Assembly: GCF_040096225.1 (NCBI RefSeq)
Contig: NZ_JBBMFC010000011.1
Span: 1-64,000 of the forward strand
Reading direction: 5' to 3'
DNA from: Hominiventricola aquisgranensis
GTDB lineage: Bacteria; Bacillota; Clostridia; Lachnospirales; Lachnospiraceae
Length of the DNA: 64,000 nt
Of the stretch, positions 42,919 through 51,960 are shown one piece after another; positions within the stretch are counted from its first letter, which is position 1, and each line of letters opens with the position of its first letter. The translations under genes were made by a program, and so were the position numbers. A model generated the notes under the pieces. The model did no database searches, was not told the origin of the DNA, and worked only from the letters and a program-made list of their open reading frames with translations.

Positions 42919-43645
42919 TCTTATCAGTTCCTCTCTGCTTCGTCAGACCTTCCAGTTCTGCTTCTGTCAACGGCCGGTACTCTTCCGGCGGCAATGTCTC
43001 GTCCAGCACCAGACTTCCCATGGACAGACGCTTTAAGTAGGTCACTTTGCATCCCACCGCTTCAAACATTCGCTTGATCTGATGAAACCGTCCTTCGTGG
43101 ATCGTAACCTCGATCTCACTGACCGGACCGGATAACAGGATCGTCAGAACTGCCGGCAGTGTCTTCTTCTCGTCTCCAATATCCAGACCCTCACGGAACT
43201 GCTTAACATGTTCCTCAGTGACCTGTCCGTCGATCTTTGCATAGTAAGTCTTATCCACATGCTTTTTCGGGGACAGCAGCCGGTGTGCCAGCTCACCGTC
43301 ATCGGTCAAAAGCAATAAGCCTTCCGTATCTTTGTCCAGTCTTCCCACCGGAAACAGACCATTTTTCCGATCTTCCGGTCTCACAAGATCCAGCACCGTC
43401 TTCTCCCGGTTGTCTTCGGTTGCAGATACCACCCCTGCAGGTTTATGGAGCATCAGATAGATGTTCTTCTGATAAGATGCTTTTTTCCCCTGGCAGAGAA
43501 TCTGATCTGTTGTCTCATTGATCTTTAATTCAGGCTTTTTTACCACTTCGCCATTAACCATGACCTGTCCTTTTTTCAACAGATCTTTCACCTGGCTTCT
43601 GGTGCCAAATCCGGTCTCACATAAATATTTATCCAGGCGCATCAT
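42911..43645 (-). CDS. RsuA/RluB-family pseudouridine synthase
   Basis: A 244-aa pseudouridine synthase. An S4 domain leads (RLDKYLCETGFGTRSQVKDL). The catalytic motif is GRLDKDTEGLLLLTDDGELAH, with the active Asp (20-residue core). EVTIHEGRFHQIKRMFEAVG is the RsuA signature. It modifies 16S or 23S rRNA. It overlaps the methyltransferase gene by 4 bp, forming an RNA-modification operon. Confidence 0.92.
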   Translation of the reverse strand: MMRLDKYLCETGFGTRSQVKDLLKKGQVMVNGEVVKKPELKINETTDQILCQGKKASYQKNIYLMLHKPAGVVSATEDNREKTVLDLVRPEDRKNGLFPVGRLDKDTEGLLLLTDDGELAHRLLSPKKHVDKTYYAKIDGQVTEEHVKQFREGLDIGDEKKTLPAVLTILLSGPVSEIEVTIHEGRFHQIKRMFEAVGCKVTYLKRLSMGSLVLDETLPPEEYRPLTEAELEGLTKQRGTDKNE

Positions 43646-45018
43646 GCGTTCATCCTCCAGCCGGAGAAATATTTATTCCGAAGAGTTCCACGGATCAGCT
43701 TTCCCCAGCCCAGCGGATACCCATCCACACATACCAGCTGCCAGCCTGCATCTTTGGTACTCTCTCCATCCTCAATCTCGATAGTCTCTCCCTTCAGATA
43801 GCGGATGATCCGCTCGTCTGTAGCTGGAAGATCGATGACTGATGCATATTCCTCCTTTTTCAGAACCATGGCAAATGCCTGGCTCGGCTCAAATCGTTTT
43901 TTCAGGAGTTCACCCATATAAAGACCGGAGCGTAAGAATCGAAGCCCTTTGCAGCCGCTTAAGCCCTCCGGCATCAAAAATACTTTGGTATCTTTGATCT
44001 GAATTCTGGTTGTATCAACAGGCATGGACACATCTTTCAGAAAATCTGTCAGCTCCTGCGGAAGCTTCGACGGTTTTCCAGCTGACTCCAGCGCATTTGG
44101 CGTACGCTCTCCATCTTTCTGAAGCAATGCCAGAAAATGTCCCTCCCCATCGATCTTATGAGGAAACAGACGAACACATTTTTCCAGTGGAAATGTACTG
44201 TCCACCAGTTCTGGCTGTCCTGGCGCAAAGCCTTCACTCTGCGGAATATCCAGCAGATGGAACTCCGGATGATTGCTCAGAAAATAATCCATGCTTCCTT
44301 CATTTTCCAGTTTAGAGAAGGTACAGGTAGAATAAAGCATGGTTCCACCCGGCTTCAGCAGGTTTGCTGCCTGATCCAGGATCTCCCGCTGCATTTTGGA
44401 AAACACCTCCGGTCCCTGACGTTCCCACGCCGGGATCATATGAGCCTGTTTCCGGAACATTCCCTCACCGGAGCATGGAGCATCGATCAGGATCTTATCA
44501 AAATATTCATGAAAATACCGGTCTAACTTGTCTCCCATCTCACTGGTCACCAGAATATTTGGGAGACCAAATACTTCCAGATTCTTCAGCAGAGCTTTTG
44601 TCCGAGATGCGCTGGCATCGTTGGCAACCAGCAGACCCTCATGGCGAAGCTTTGCACCAAGCTCCGTTGCTTTTCCACCCGGAGCCGCACACAGATCCAG
44701 TACCCGTTCTCCCGGCTCCACCGGAAGGACACTTGCCGGCGTCATGGCACTTGGCTCCTGAATATAATAAAGACCTGCATAGTAATAAGGATGCTTTGTC
44801 GGCGCATCCTCTTCTGTATAATAATATCCATTGGGAGTCCATGGTACCCTCCGAAGAGTCTTGAATGGGCTGATCCTCTCAAATTCCTCGACAGAGATCT
44901 TGGAAGTATTGACTCTTAAGCCTGTAAACTTCGGTTTCTCGTAGCTTTCCAGATATTCTGGAAGCTCCGGACCTAATATTTCTTTCATTTGTTCTACAAA
45001 TATCTGTGGAAGATTCAT
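43642..45018 (-). CDS. NOL1/NOP2/Sun family rRNA cytosine methyltransferase (RsmF-like)
   Basis: A 458-aa SAM-dependent m5C RNA methyltransferase. The SAM motif is VLDLCAAPGGKATELGA, followed by NDASASRTKALLKNLE, the catalytic Cys in ILIDAPCSGEGMFRK, and YSTCTFSKLENEG. A C-terminal RsmF/PUA-like part follows (LPQELTDFLKDV... GLRFLRSGLYMGELLK, abridged). It overlaps the exonuclease-RecD2 gene by 4 bp. Confidence 0.93.
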   Translation of the reverse strand: MNLPQIFVEQMKEILGPELPEYLESYEKPKFTGLRVNTSKISVEEFERISPFKTLRRVPWTPNGYYYTEEDAPTKHPYYYAGLYYIQEPSAMTPASVLPVEPGERVLDLCAAPGGKATELGAKLRHEGLLVANDASASRTKALLKNLEVFGLPNILVTSEMGDKLDRYFHEYFDKILIDAPCSGEGMFRKQAHMIPAWERQGPEVFSKMQREILDQAANLLKPGGTMLYSTCTFSKLENEGSMDYFLSNHPEFHLLDIPQSEGFAPGQPELVDSTFPLEKCVRLFPHKIDGEGHFLALLQKDGERTPNALESAGKPSKLPQELTDFLKDVSMPVDTTRIQIKDTKVFLMPEGLSGCKGLRFLRSGLYMGELLKKRFEPSQAFAMVLKKEEYASVIDLPATDERIIRYLKGETIEIEDGESTKDAGWQLVCVDGYPLGWGKLIRGTLRNKYFSGWRMNA

Positions 45019-47900
45019 CTATCGTTATCTGTTCCTTTCTGTATTTCTCCCTGCAACCTTTCTTTCAGCAGCGTATTCCGCCGGTTGACTGTTACATGAT
45101 GTACTGCATAGGAAATGGCTTTCTTCGTTCCTACCAGTACCAGTATTTTCTTTGCTCTCGTAATGCCTGTATAGATCAGATTCCGCTGAAGCATGACATA
45201 ATGATTCATGAGCACCGGCATCACGACAATCGGATATTCACTTCCCTGTGCCTTATGGATCGTAGTTGCATAAGCATGAACCAGTTCATCCAGCTCCGAT
45301 GCATCATATTCGATCAGATGTCCGTCAAAATCCACCTGAAGTGTCCGCCCCTGAATATCCACGGAGGCAACGATTCCGATATCTCCGTTAAATATCTCTT
45401 TATCATAATTATTACGGATCTGCATGACCTTGTCATTGACCCGGAATATATAACCACTGCGCCGTAAGCCATCGCCCGTCGGATTCAAAGCCGCCTGTAA
45501 TGCCAGATTCAGATTGGTCGCACCTACCACGCCTTTCTGCATCGGTGTGAGCACCTGGATCTGAGAGGATGGTGTCTGGTAATATCTGGATAGCTTCGTC
45601 TGCACCAGATTCACGATCTCAGCCACTGCTTCTTCCGGATCCTCCTTTTCTGTAAAGAAGAAATCGGTCGTCTTCCCGTTAGACAGATCCGGCAGCAGTC
45701 CTTCATTGATCCGATGAGCATTCATGATGATCCTGCTGGACTGCGCCTGTCGGAAAATCTTCGTCAGACGCACTACCTTACACACACCCGAATCCATCAG
45801 ATCCCGCAGTACATTTCCTGCCCCCACCGATGGAAGCTGATCAATATCACCCACCAGCACCAGACGCATATGTGGAGGAATGGCGCGTAGCAGAGCATTC
45901 ATCAGCACAATATCGATCATAGAACACTCATCTACGATCAACACATCCCCTTCTAGCGGATTCTCTTCATTTTTCTGATAACCTTCCGGCGGTTTTGCTT
46001 CCAGCAGCCGGTGGAGCGTCTTTGCTTCCAGCCCTGTCGCTTCCGTCATCCGCTTGGCTGCCCGCCCTGTCGGTGCCGCCAGCAATATGTTCAATCCAAA
46101 TGTCTGATATGCGGAAATGATGCCTCTGACAGTGGTGGTCTTACCTGTTCCTGGACCACCCGTGAGCACCATCACTTTGCAGGTCGCCGCCTGCCTGATG
46201 GCCTCCGCCTGTACCTCATCATACTCCATCTGCAGTTTCTGTTCAATCTTTCTGACATCTATGGAAAGCTCCTGATTACCGGTCTTCTCCCTGGCAGCCA
46301 TTAAGGATTTCCACAAAAGATCCTCCGCCGGAGCCTCCAATAACCGCTTCAGCTTTCCAGCCGTTCCCGTCTCCGCATAATAAAATGCCGGCAGATAGAT
46401 CGCCTGTTCTTCTTCCGCGATCTTCTGTCCGAACAGATCCTGATCTGCCATCATCTGATCCAGCGTCATGATCACCGAAGACTCTTCCGCCTCCAGAAGT
46501 TCCGTCGCCCGGTCGATCAGCTGCTTCTTTCTGGCATAGACATGTCCTTCATCCGCCAGACTGCTCAGTGTATATAAGATTCCACTCCGTAATCGTACAA
46601 AGGCTTCTTTTTCAAATCCCAGCTTCTGTGCGATCCCATCTGCTGTCCGAAATCCGATGCCCCAGATATCATCCGCCAGCCGGAATGGATTTTCTTTCAC
46701 CTTTTCAATACTTTCATTGCCATACTGTCGATAGATCTTTGCTGCATATGCAGTACTGACTCCATGATCCTGCAAAAACAGCATGACATTTTTAATCTCT
46801 TTTTGCTTCTGCCAGCTCTCTTTAATCTGCCGGATCCGCTTCTCGCCGATTCCTTCTACTTCCTTCAGACGGGAGATCTCGCATTCAATCACATCCAGTG
46901 TCTCCGTGCCAAACAGTCCTACGATCCGTTTGGCAAATTTCGGTCCAACACCCTTGATCAGACCAGATCCCAGATATTTTTCAATTCCATATATAGTTGC
47001 AGGGAGTGTCTCCTCCCAAGTCTCAGCCACAAACTGCCTGCCATACTTACTGTCCACCTTCCAGTTGCCATAGATCAGCAAGACAGATCCTACATTTACA
47101 TCCAGAAGACTTCCGATGACCGTCACCAGATCCTTATGATTCTTGACCGCACATTTCAGAACTGTGTAACCATTCTCCGGATTCTGGTAAGTGATCCGCT
47201 CAACCACACCACGAAGTGTCACCGTGGGGTGTGCGGGCTTCGCTGACTGCTTCGCGATCCCATTCCTGTCTGCAGCATTTCCTTCGGTCTTTGAGACGCC
47301 AGTATTGTCCGTCTCTGCCTTCCGCCCTGTATATTCATGCTGTATCGCCCGCTTCTTACGCATCTCAGCTACCATCCGCTCGTAGACCTGCTGGTTCATG
47401 CGGCAGTCATTGAGTGCCCGGTGTGCTCCCTCCGGCGATATGCCATAATACTCTGCCAGATCCACCAGCCGATGTCTGGGAAGTTCTGACAGATGCCGTC
47501 TTGCCACCTTCAACGTATCTACATAATCATTAGGAACCAACTCTCCGTAATATTTCTCTGCATCACGCCAGATGAATTTCATATCGAAGCTGGCAATATT
47601 GTGTCCCACCAGAGTCAATCCTTCTGTGAAATTCAAAAATTCTTGCAGTACCTGTGAAAACAGCGGACAGTCAGCCACCATCTGATCTGTAATGCCATTG
47701 ACCTGGCTGGCTCCTGCCGGAATGTGCCGTCCAGGATTGACCAGTGTGCTGAACTCATCCACCACCTGACCGGAACGCACCTTCACCGCAGAAATCTCCA
47801 CCACCTCATCAAAGGTGCGGGAGATTCCAGTAGTTTCCAGATCGAATACCACATAATCCGGAGTATATTTATTCAGTTGGATTCCCTGCTTCTGTGGCAT
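45015..47900 (-). CDS. recD2: DEDDh exonuclease fused to RecD2-type helicase
   Basis: A 961-aa fusion. Residues 15-180 are a DnaQ-like 3'-5' exonuclease: YVVFDLETTGIS (DxE), LVGHNIASFDMKFIW, and HRALNDCRMNQQVY (H/D) are all intact. After a low-complexity linker (185-222) comes RecD2: an OB-like N-terminus (VERITYQNPENGYTVLKC), a helix-hairpin-helix (GVGPKFAKRIVGLFG, GIGEKRIRQIKESW), Walker A GGPGTGKTTTVRG, Walker B VLIVDECSMID, and ATTIHKAQGSEYPIVV with ITRAKKILVLVG. RecD2 is usually about 740 aa without an exonuclease. It probably unwinds and trims DNA in repair. Confidence 0.93.
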   Translation of the reverse strand: MPQKQGIQLNKYTPDYVVFDLETTGISRTFDEVVEISAVKVRSGQVVDEFSTLVNPGRHIPAGASQVNGITDQMVADCPLFSQVLQEFLNFTEGLTLVGHNIASFDMKFIWRDAEKYYGELVPNDYVDTLKVARRHLSELPRHRLVDLAEYYGISPEGAHRALNDCRMNQQVYERMVAEMRKKRAIQHEYTGRKAETDNTGVSKTEGNAADRNGIAKQSAKPAHPTVTLRGVVERITYQNPENGYTVLKCAVKNHKDLVTVIGSLLDVNVGSVLLIYGNWKVDSKYGRQFVAETWEETLPATIYGIEKYLGSGLIKGVGPKFAKRIVGLFGTETLDVIECEISRLKEVEGIGEKRIRQIKESWQKQKEIKNVMLFLQDHGVSTAYAAKIYRQYGNESIEKVKENPFRLADDIWGIGFRTADGIAQKLGFEKEAFVRLRSGILYTLSSLADEGHVYARKKQLIDRATELLEAEESSVIMTLDQMMADQDLFGQKIAEEEQAIYLPAFYYAETGTAGKLKRLLEAPAEDLLWKSLMAAREKTGNQELSIDVRKIEQKLQMEYDEVQAEAIRQAATCKVMVLTGGPGTGKTTTVRGIISAYQTFGLNILLAAPTGRAAKRMTEATGLEAKTLHRLLEAKPPEGYQKNEENPLEGDVLIVDECSMIDIVLMNALLRAIPPHMRLVLVGDIDQLPSVGAGNVLRDLMDSGVCKVVRLTKIFRQAQSSRIIMNAHRINEGLLPDLSNGKTTDFFFTEKEDPEEAVAEIVNLVQTKLSRYYQTPSSQIQVLTPMQKGVVGATNLNLALQAALNPTGDGLRRSGYIFRVNDKVMQIRNNYDKEIFNGDIGIVASVDIQGRTLQVDFDGHLIEYDASELDELVHAYATTIHKAQGSEYPIVVMPVLMNHYVMLQRNLIYTGITRAKKILVLVGTKKAISYAVHHVTVNRRNTLLKERLQGEIQKGTDNDR

Positions 47901-47925
47901 TCGTCTGTTCCCCTGTCATTTATCA

Positions 47926-49194
47926 TTACGGCTCCAGCATGATCTTCAGAATCTCCACATCTGTAGAACGCATGCCTTCTCTTCCCATCCGTCCAAAGCT
48001 CTTGATAGTTGCTTCTACATCTTTTTTCACCAGACCTTCACCGCTCTGGAAGCCTCTGTGCTCTGCTGCCATATAATACGCCATGATCGCTGCATCTACA
48101 GATGATGCTATCTTGGCTGCACAGGAAGCTTTCGCTCCGTCACAGACAATACCGGATACATTGGCCAGTGTGTTCGTGATCGTCTCAGCAATTGTATCAA
48201 AATCTGCTCCGTGCAAATAGGCAATACCGGCACCTGCTCCTGTGGCAGCTGACACTGCTCCACAATATGCACTCAGCTTTCCAAGCTCATTTTTCTGGTA
48301 AATCGCCACCAGATTGGATAATACCAGTGCCCGATATTCCTTTTCCTTATCGGCAAACAGATAATCCGCAAATACCGCCACCGGAAGGCTGACCGTCATT
48401 CCCTGATTGCCGCTTCCAGAATTGATCATAACCGGAAGTACGCAGCCGTTCATTCTTGCATCACTTCCCGCTGCCGGAAGGGCTTTGGCACGATTTCGTA
48501 CATCATCACCATAATATTTCAGAATCGTTGCCCCTACATTTGCTCCGTAGGATTTTGTCAGACCTTCTTTGGCAATGCTCATGTTATAAGCCAGCTGCCG
48601 GTCAATCAGATCCTTGATCTCATCGATCTTCACTGTCTGGGCAAATTCATAAATATCTTTCAGATTCAGAAGTGTCCTGTCTGTGGAAGCTGCACTGTCT
48701 GCCTCCATCTCCTTGGAAAAGATCACCTGTCCGTTTTTCTCCAGTCGTACAATATTCGTATGGGAAAATGCGATCTCCGCCAGTGCGGTATCCTCACCAG
48801 CCTTCAGTTCTACGATAATCTGCAGATTGGATACCCCTTCCAGCAGTTCCACATGACAGATCTTCTTTTTCAGGAGCTCTCTTGTAATCTTAAGATCCTC
48901 ATCTGTCACATCCACCAGCACTTCCAGTTTCTTCTCTGCATTACCGCCTACAGCTCCAAGAATGGCACTGGTTTCAATCCCTTTTAAGTCTCCCGTCGTA
49001 GGAACAATGACAGCCTTCACATTTTTGATAATATTTCCACTGCAGCTCACCACGATCTCCTCTGGCAGCTTTCCAAGAATCTCACGGGCTTTTGCTGCCG
49101 CATAAGCAATGGCGATCGGTTCGGTACACCCAAGTGCCGGAACCAGTTCCTCCTTCAAAATAGCTATATATTCTTCGTAAACGTGCTGATCCAT
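47926..49194 (-). CDS. UPF0597/CyuA-type L-cysteine desulfidase
   Basis: A 422-aa protein of the L-cysteine desulfidase / serine-dehydratase-alpha-like family (UPF0597). The Fe-S ligands and motifs are ALGCTEPIAIAYAAAKA, SCSGNIIKNVKAVIVP, SGSGNQGMTVSLPV and VCDGAKASCAAKIAS. It degrades L-cysteine to pyruvate, sulfide and ammonia, or a similar beta-elimination. Start at the ATG 49194; the longer frame has only a TTG and crosses the promoter. It is the most upstream gene before the mobile element, and its promoter lies 23 bp from the IS end. Confidence 0.9.
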   Translation of the reverse strand: MDQHVYEEYIAILKEELVPALGCTEPIAIAYAAAKAREILGKLPEEIVVSCSGNIIKNVKAVIVPTTGDLKGIETSAILGAVGGNAEKKLEVLVDVTDEDLKITRELLKKKICHVELLEGVSNLQIIVELKAGEDTALAEIAFSHTNIVRLEKNGQVIFSKEMEADSAASTDRTLLNLKDIYEFAQTVKIDEIKDLIDRQLAYNMSIAKEGLTKSYGANVGATILKYYGDDVRNRAKALPAAGSDARMNGCVLPVMINSGSGNQGMTVSLPVAVFADYLFADKEKEYRALVLSNLVAIYQKNELGKLSAYCGAVSAATGAGAGIAYLHGADFDTIAETITNTLANVSGIVCDGAKASCAAKIASSVDAAIMAYYMAAEHRGFQSGEGLVKKDVEATIKSFGRMGREGMRSTDVEILKIMLEP

Positions 49195-49239
49195 CTTCTG
49201 TTCAACCCTTTCCACATGTATTTCTCTTATACCCTTTAC

Positions 49240-49268
49240 ACTATACAATATTTCATGAACTTTTCCAA
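49240..49268 (-). promoter_or_regulatory. Promoter of the cysteine desulfidase gene
   Basis: On the minus strand TTGGAA (49263-49268), a 17-bp spacer and TATAGT (49240-49245). The IS begins 22 bp upstream of the -35, so the promoter itself survived the insertion but may have lost distal operators. Confidence 0.65.
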
Positions 49269-49327
49269 TAAAAAAATACCCCTCCCTGATTGATATGTAC
49301 CCAGAATCCTGGACACATATTTACGAA

Positions 49328-49411
49328 CTAAGCTGAACACATGGATGCTAGCCTGTATTGCACAGGTGGCATCCATTTTGTTTTTGCCTGAATTCTTTTG
49401 TTATTATAATA
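49328..49411 (-). pseudogene. C-terminal end of IS3 orfB (left IS fragment)
   Basis: On the minus strand the frame reads Tyr-Tyr-Asn-Asn, then KRIQAKTKWMPPVQYRLASM and Cys-Ser-Ala-stop. This is the conserved tail of IS150-group orfB transposases. It continues the reading frame that breaks off at 56071, so the two pieces were once joined as EDYIEY-YNNKR. A TAG at 49328-49330 ends it. Confidence 0.85.
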
Positions 49412-49462
49412 TGATTAGCTCCTATTAGGAAAACACACTGTCAAAGGGGTATGTAGCGGGGG

Positions 49463-51142
49463 TTAGCCCGCTACTGCGGGTTTTGTGGTGTTGATTTCAA
49501 TGTATTCTGCTATGCGTCTAAATTCATCCGCAAACTTAAATTTCACACTAATGTTTCCATTCTCATAAACCTTGATATGGTCGATCAGCTCAACGAGAAG
49601 TTCCCGGAAAAGCTGGTCGATATTTTGATGTTTTGTAAAGGCCACCAATGCGGGATGCTCACTCTTTACACCGTTTGCCAGTTCCGCCCGTTCAGCGTTC
49701 AGCCGGGCCAGTACATCCGTAAGAGCGATGGTCTGTCGTTCATAATCGGCTTTCATATCCCGGTAGTCCTGCTGGGTTATTTCCCCGTCTTTCCAGTCTT
49801 GATAAAGGGACTGCTTGTAGCGGCTGATTTTTGCCAGTTCCCGCTCTTTCGCAGCAATCAGTTCTTCCAAACGGATAGACTGGCTCTTTTTGACCGGGGC
49901 GGTGTTAATGCGGGCAATCATTTCCGAGTATGAAACAGCCAGATGGATTTGCTGTTGTACTGCAAAGAGGACAGCGGCCTCCAGACGGTTATGCTTGATT
50001 GAGTGCATTGTGCAGGCTGTCCGGGAGCGGTTCTTGTAGGTGGAGCAGGCATAGTACACATTATTGTTGTTGCCTACGCTCCGGGTAATTGCCCGCCCAC
50101 AGTCAGCACATTTCAGAAAACCGCTGAACAGGTGGACTTCCCGGCCTTTTGGAGAAGTACGGGTATCACGCTGTAAAAGAGCCTGTACCTTATCAAAGGT
50201 TTCATAATCAATGATTGACTCATGCGTACCAGCTACTTCCACCCATTCTTCACGGGGGACGCTTTCAACCTCGTGTACCTTATAGCTTTTTACCCGATTG
50301 CGGCCCTGCGCCAAATCCCCGGTATAGGTGGGGTTCGTAAGAATGGAGTGGATCATGCGGGCTCTCCACATGGGATCGTCATATCCTCTTGTTGAAACAG
50401 GTATGCCCTTTTGCAGTTTATAAGCCGAGGGGCTGGGTACGCCGTGTTCATTCAGATACAAAGCGATGGCCCGTTTCGATGTTCCTTTTAGAAACAAAGA
50501 GAAAATCAGTTTGACGATTTCAGCGGCATCGGGATCGATGATCAACTGGTGCTTGTCCTTTGGGTACTTTACATATCCATAAGGAGCAAATGCGCCGATG
50601 TACTGCCCGTTGCGCCTCTTATAGTCAAATACCTGGCGAATTTTCTTTGAGGTCTGGTAGCAGTATTGATCGTTCATTACATTCGTAATCGGGACGATAA
50701 TACTGGAAACGCTGTCCGGGTTGAGATAGCTGTCCACATTTTCAGCAAGACTGATAAAACGGACACCCATTTGCACAAACAGGTTATCAATCAGACTTCC
50801 CGCATCACTGTAATTTCTTGCAAAACGGGAAAGGTCTTTTACTACCACGCAGTTGATTTTCCCGCTCATTACATCGGAAAGGAGCCGCTGGAAATTTTCC
50901 CGGTTGGCGTCCGTTCCTGTGTGTCCATCGTCTACATATTCGGAAACACTTTCAAATTCTCCGATATGCTTCTGATAAAAGTCATTGAGCAGATCACGCT
51001 GGTTGATGACGCTGTTGCTGTCGTCCTTTCCCTTTTTCAAGTCCTCCTTGGAAAGCCGGATGTATTCGCCCAGCCGCCAGCGGCGGACGGTATAAGAGGG
51101 AGAGAAACTCTGTTGCAATCCTCTGTTTTTTGTTCGTGCCAT
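49463..51142 (-). CDS. Large serine recombinase (TndX/TnpX-like)
   Basis: A 559-aa site-specific recombinase. The N-terminal resolvase domain has EYIRLSKEDLKKG with the nucleophile Ser near residue 31, NQRDLLNDF, YVDDGHTGTDANRENF, and VVVKDLSRFARNYSDAG. The recombinase domain covers about 190-300 (YGYVKYPKDKHQLIIDPDAAE in part). A zinc ribbon (CADCGRAI, then YYACSTYKNRSRTAC) and a C-terminal coiled coil follow. It is full length with all motifs, so it is probably active. It lies next to the left end of the element, as expected for the integrase. TTGTTG-17-TATAAT (51197-51202, 51174-51179) is its promoter. Confidence 0.95.
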   Translation of the reverse strand: MARTKNRGLQQSFSPSYTVRRWRLGEYIRLSKEDLKKGKDDSNSVINQRDLLNDFYQKHIGEFESVSEYVDDGHTGTDANRENFQRLLSDVMSGKINCVVVKDLSRFARNYSDAGSLIDNLFVQMGVRFISLAENVDSYLNPDSVSSIIVPITNVMNDQYCYQTSKKIRQVFDYKRRNGQYIGAFAPYGYVKYPKDKHQLIIDPDAAEIVKLIFSLFLKGTSKRAIALYLNEHGVPSPSAYKLQKGIPVSTRGYDDPMWRARMIHSILTNPTYTGDLAQGRNRVKSYKVHEVESVPREEWVEVAGTHESIIDYETFDKVQALLQRDTRTSPKGREVHLFSGFLKCADCGRAITRSVGNNNNVYYACSTYKNRSRTACTMHSIKHNRLEAAVLFAVQQQIHLAVSYSEMIARINTAPVKKSQSIRLEELIAAKERELAKISRYKQSLYQDWKDGEITQQDYRDMKADYERQTIALTDVLARLNAERAELANGVKSEHPALVAFTKHQNIDQLFRELLVELIDHIKVYENGNISVKFKFADEFRRIAEYIEINTTKPAVAG

Positions 51143-51213
51143 TGTTCCTTCTTCCCTATCACATTACATCTATATTATACCTCTGCCCGGGCGAGACAAC
51201 AAGGATGCCTCCG

Positions 51214-51238
51214 CCTCGGGACACTTTGTCTCGAAGTA
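51214..51238 (-). repeat. 25-bp leader repeat, copy 1 (upstream of the recombinase)
   Basis: The first of two identical 25-bp sequences; its core is CGGGACACTTTGTCTCG, an imperfect hairpin. It lies 72 bp before the recombinase start, just upstream of its -35 box. The second copy is at 52457-52481 in the same orientation. Confidence 0.8.
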
Positions 51239-51258
51239 GTAACGGGCCATAACCGAAG

Positions 51259-51526
51259 TTACAGCCCGCTTTTTTGCCGGAGCAGGAAGTCCGTCAGCGT
51301 GTCCTGCAAGGACGGCCCGCTTTCCGCAAATTCAATTTTTACACCGATCCCGCCGATGCAAAAGCAGTATGGATTTTCTACCGCCTGCAAAAACAGAGCG
51401 ATCCGCTCCTCCCGGGGGGAGAGAGGTGTCAAAGGTCATACCGCTCACATCCGGCAGGGACTCGGGAGCCACTGCGCCGATGTCAACGCTTTTCATTTGT
51501 TCCAGTTCCTTTGCCGTTAATCTCAC
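51259..51526 (-). pseudogene. DUF6870-like gene with a frameshift in a G6 tract
   Basis: GTG start at 51526, 7 bp after GGAGG. The first 38 codons read RLTAKELEQMKSVDIGAVAP, ESLPDVSGMTFDTSLP. At the run of six G (51414-51419 on the plus strand) the frame slips; removing one base restores REERIALFLQAVENPYCFCI, then GGIGVKIEFAESGPSLQDTL up to a TAA at 51259. The joined 88-aa protein fits the small DUF6870 family of Firmicute ICEs. It is a pseudogene, a homopolymer read error, or a phase-variable gene. Confidence 0.7.
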
Positions 51527-51581
51527 GGTAAAACCTCCTTATCAAAAATAGGATACGCCTCCCGCATATCGTGGGGAAACG

Positions 51582-51702
51582 CAAGAGGGCAGCACCTAAA
51601 CGATGCTGCCCTCTTGCCTCACTCCATGTAAGTATAAATATAGAGAACGCCGCTCCCATTTTCTTGCCCTGTCCAAAGACAACCATGCTCAGAGCGGCGT
51701 TC
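51582..51702. repeat. Two long perfect hairpins in a gene-free stretch
   Basis: CAAGAGGGCAGCA (51582-51594) pairs with TGCTGCCCTCTTG (51604-51616): 13 bp, 9-nt loop. GAACGCCGCTC (51645-51655) pairs with GAGCGGCGTTC (51692-51702): 11 bp, 36-nt loop. The first may be the terminator of the sigma-like gene. The remaining 51703-51960 is GC-rich with no gene that I can support. Confidence 0.6.
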
Positions 51703-51960
51703 CCTCGCAGATAATGGGGCGGCCCTGAGGGACAAGCGGCCAGCCTGTCCTATGCCGGATCGTGGCCGTGGGGTGGCCCGGCCCAGTTGCGGCGTTGGTG
51801 TTGTTCGCTCGTTATTCCGAAGAAAAAGTCACAGCGCACCCGCCGTCCGGCTCCCCGGACTATGCCTGGGGCCGCCGCTGTTTATCTGCGGAAAGAAGAA
51901 TATCTCCTTTCATAAACCGAGACATTTTTTCATCATTTCCAAGTGGGGAAAATGAAAAAA

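Noticed and set aside
50666..51520. 284-codon plus-strand frame
   Set aside because: It is antisense to the serine recombinase and the DUF6870-like gene, lacks a ribosome binding site and has no protein-like motifs.
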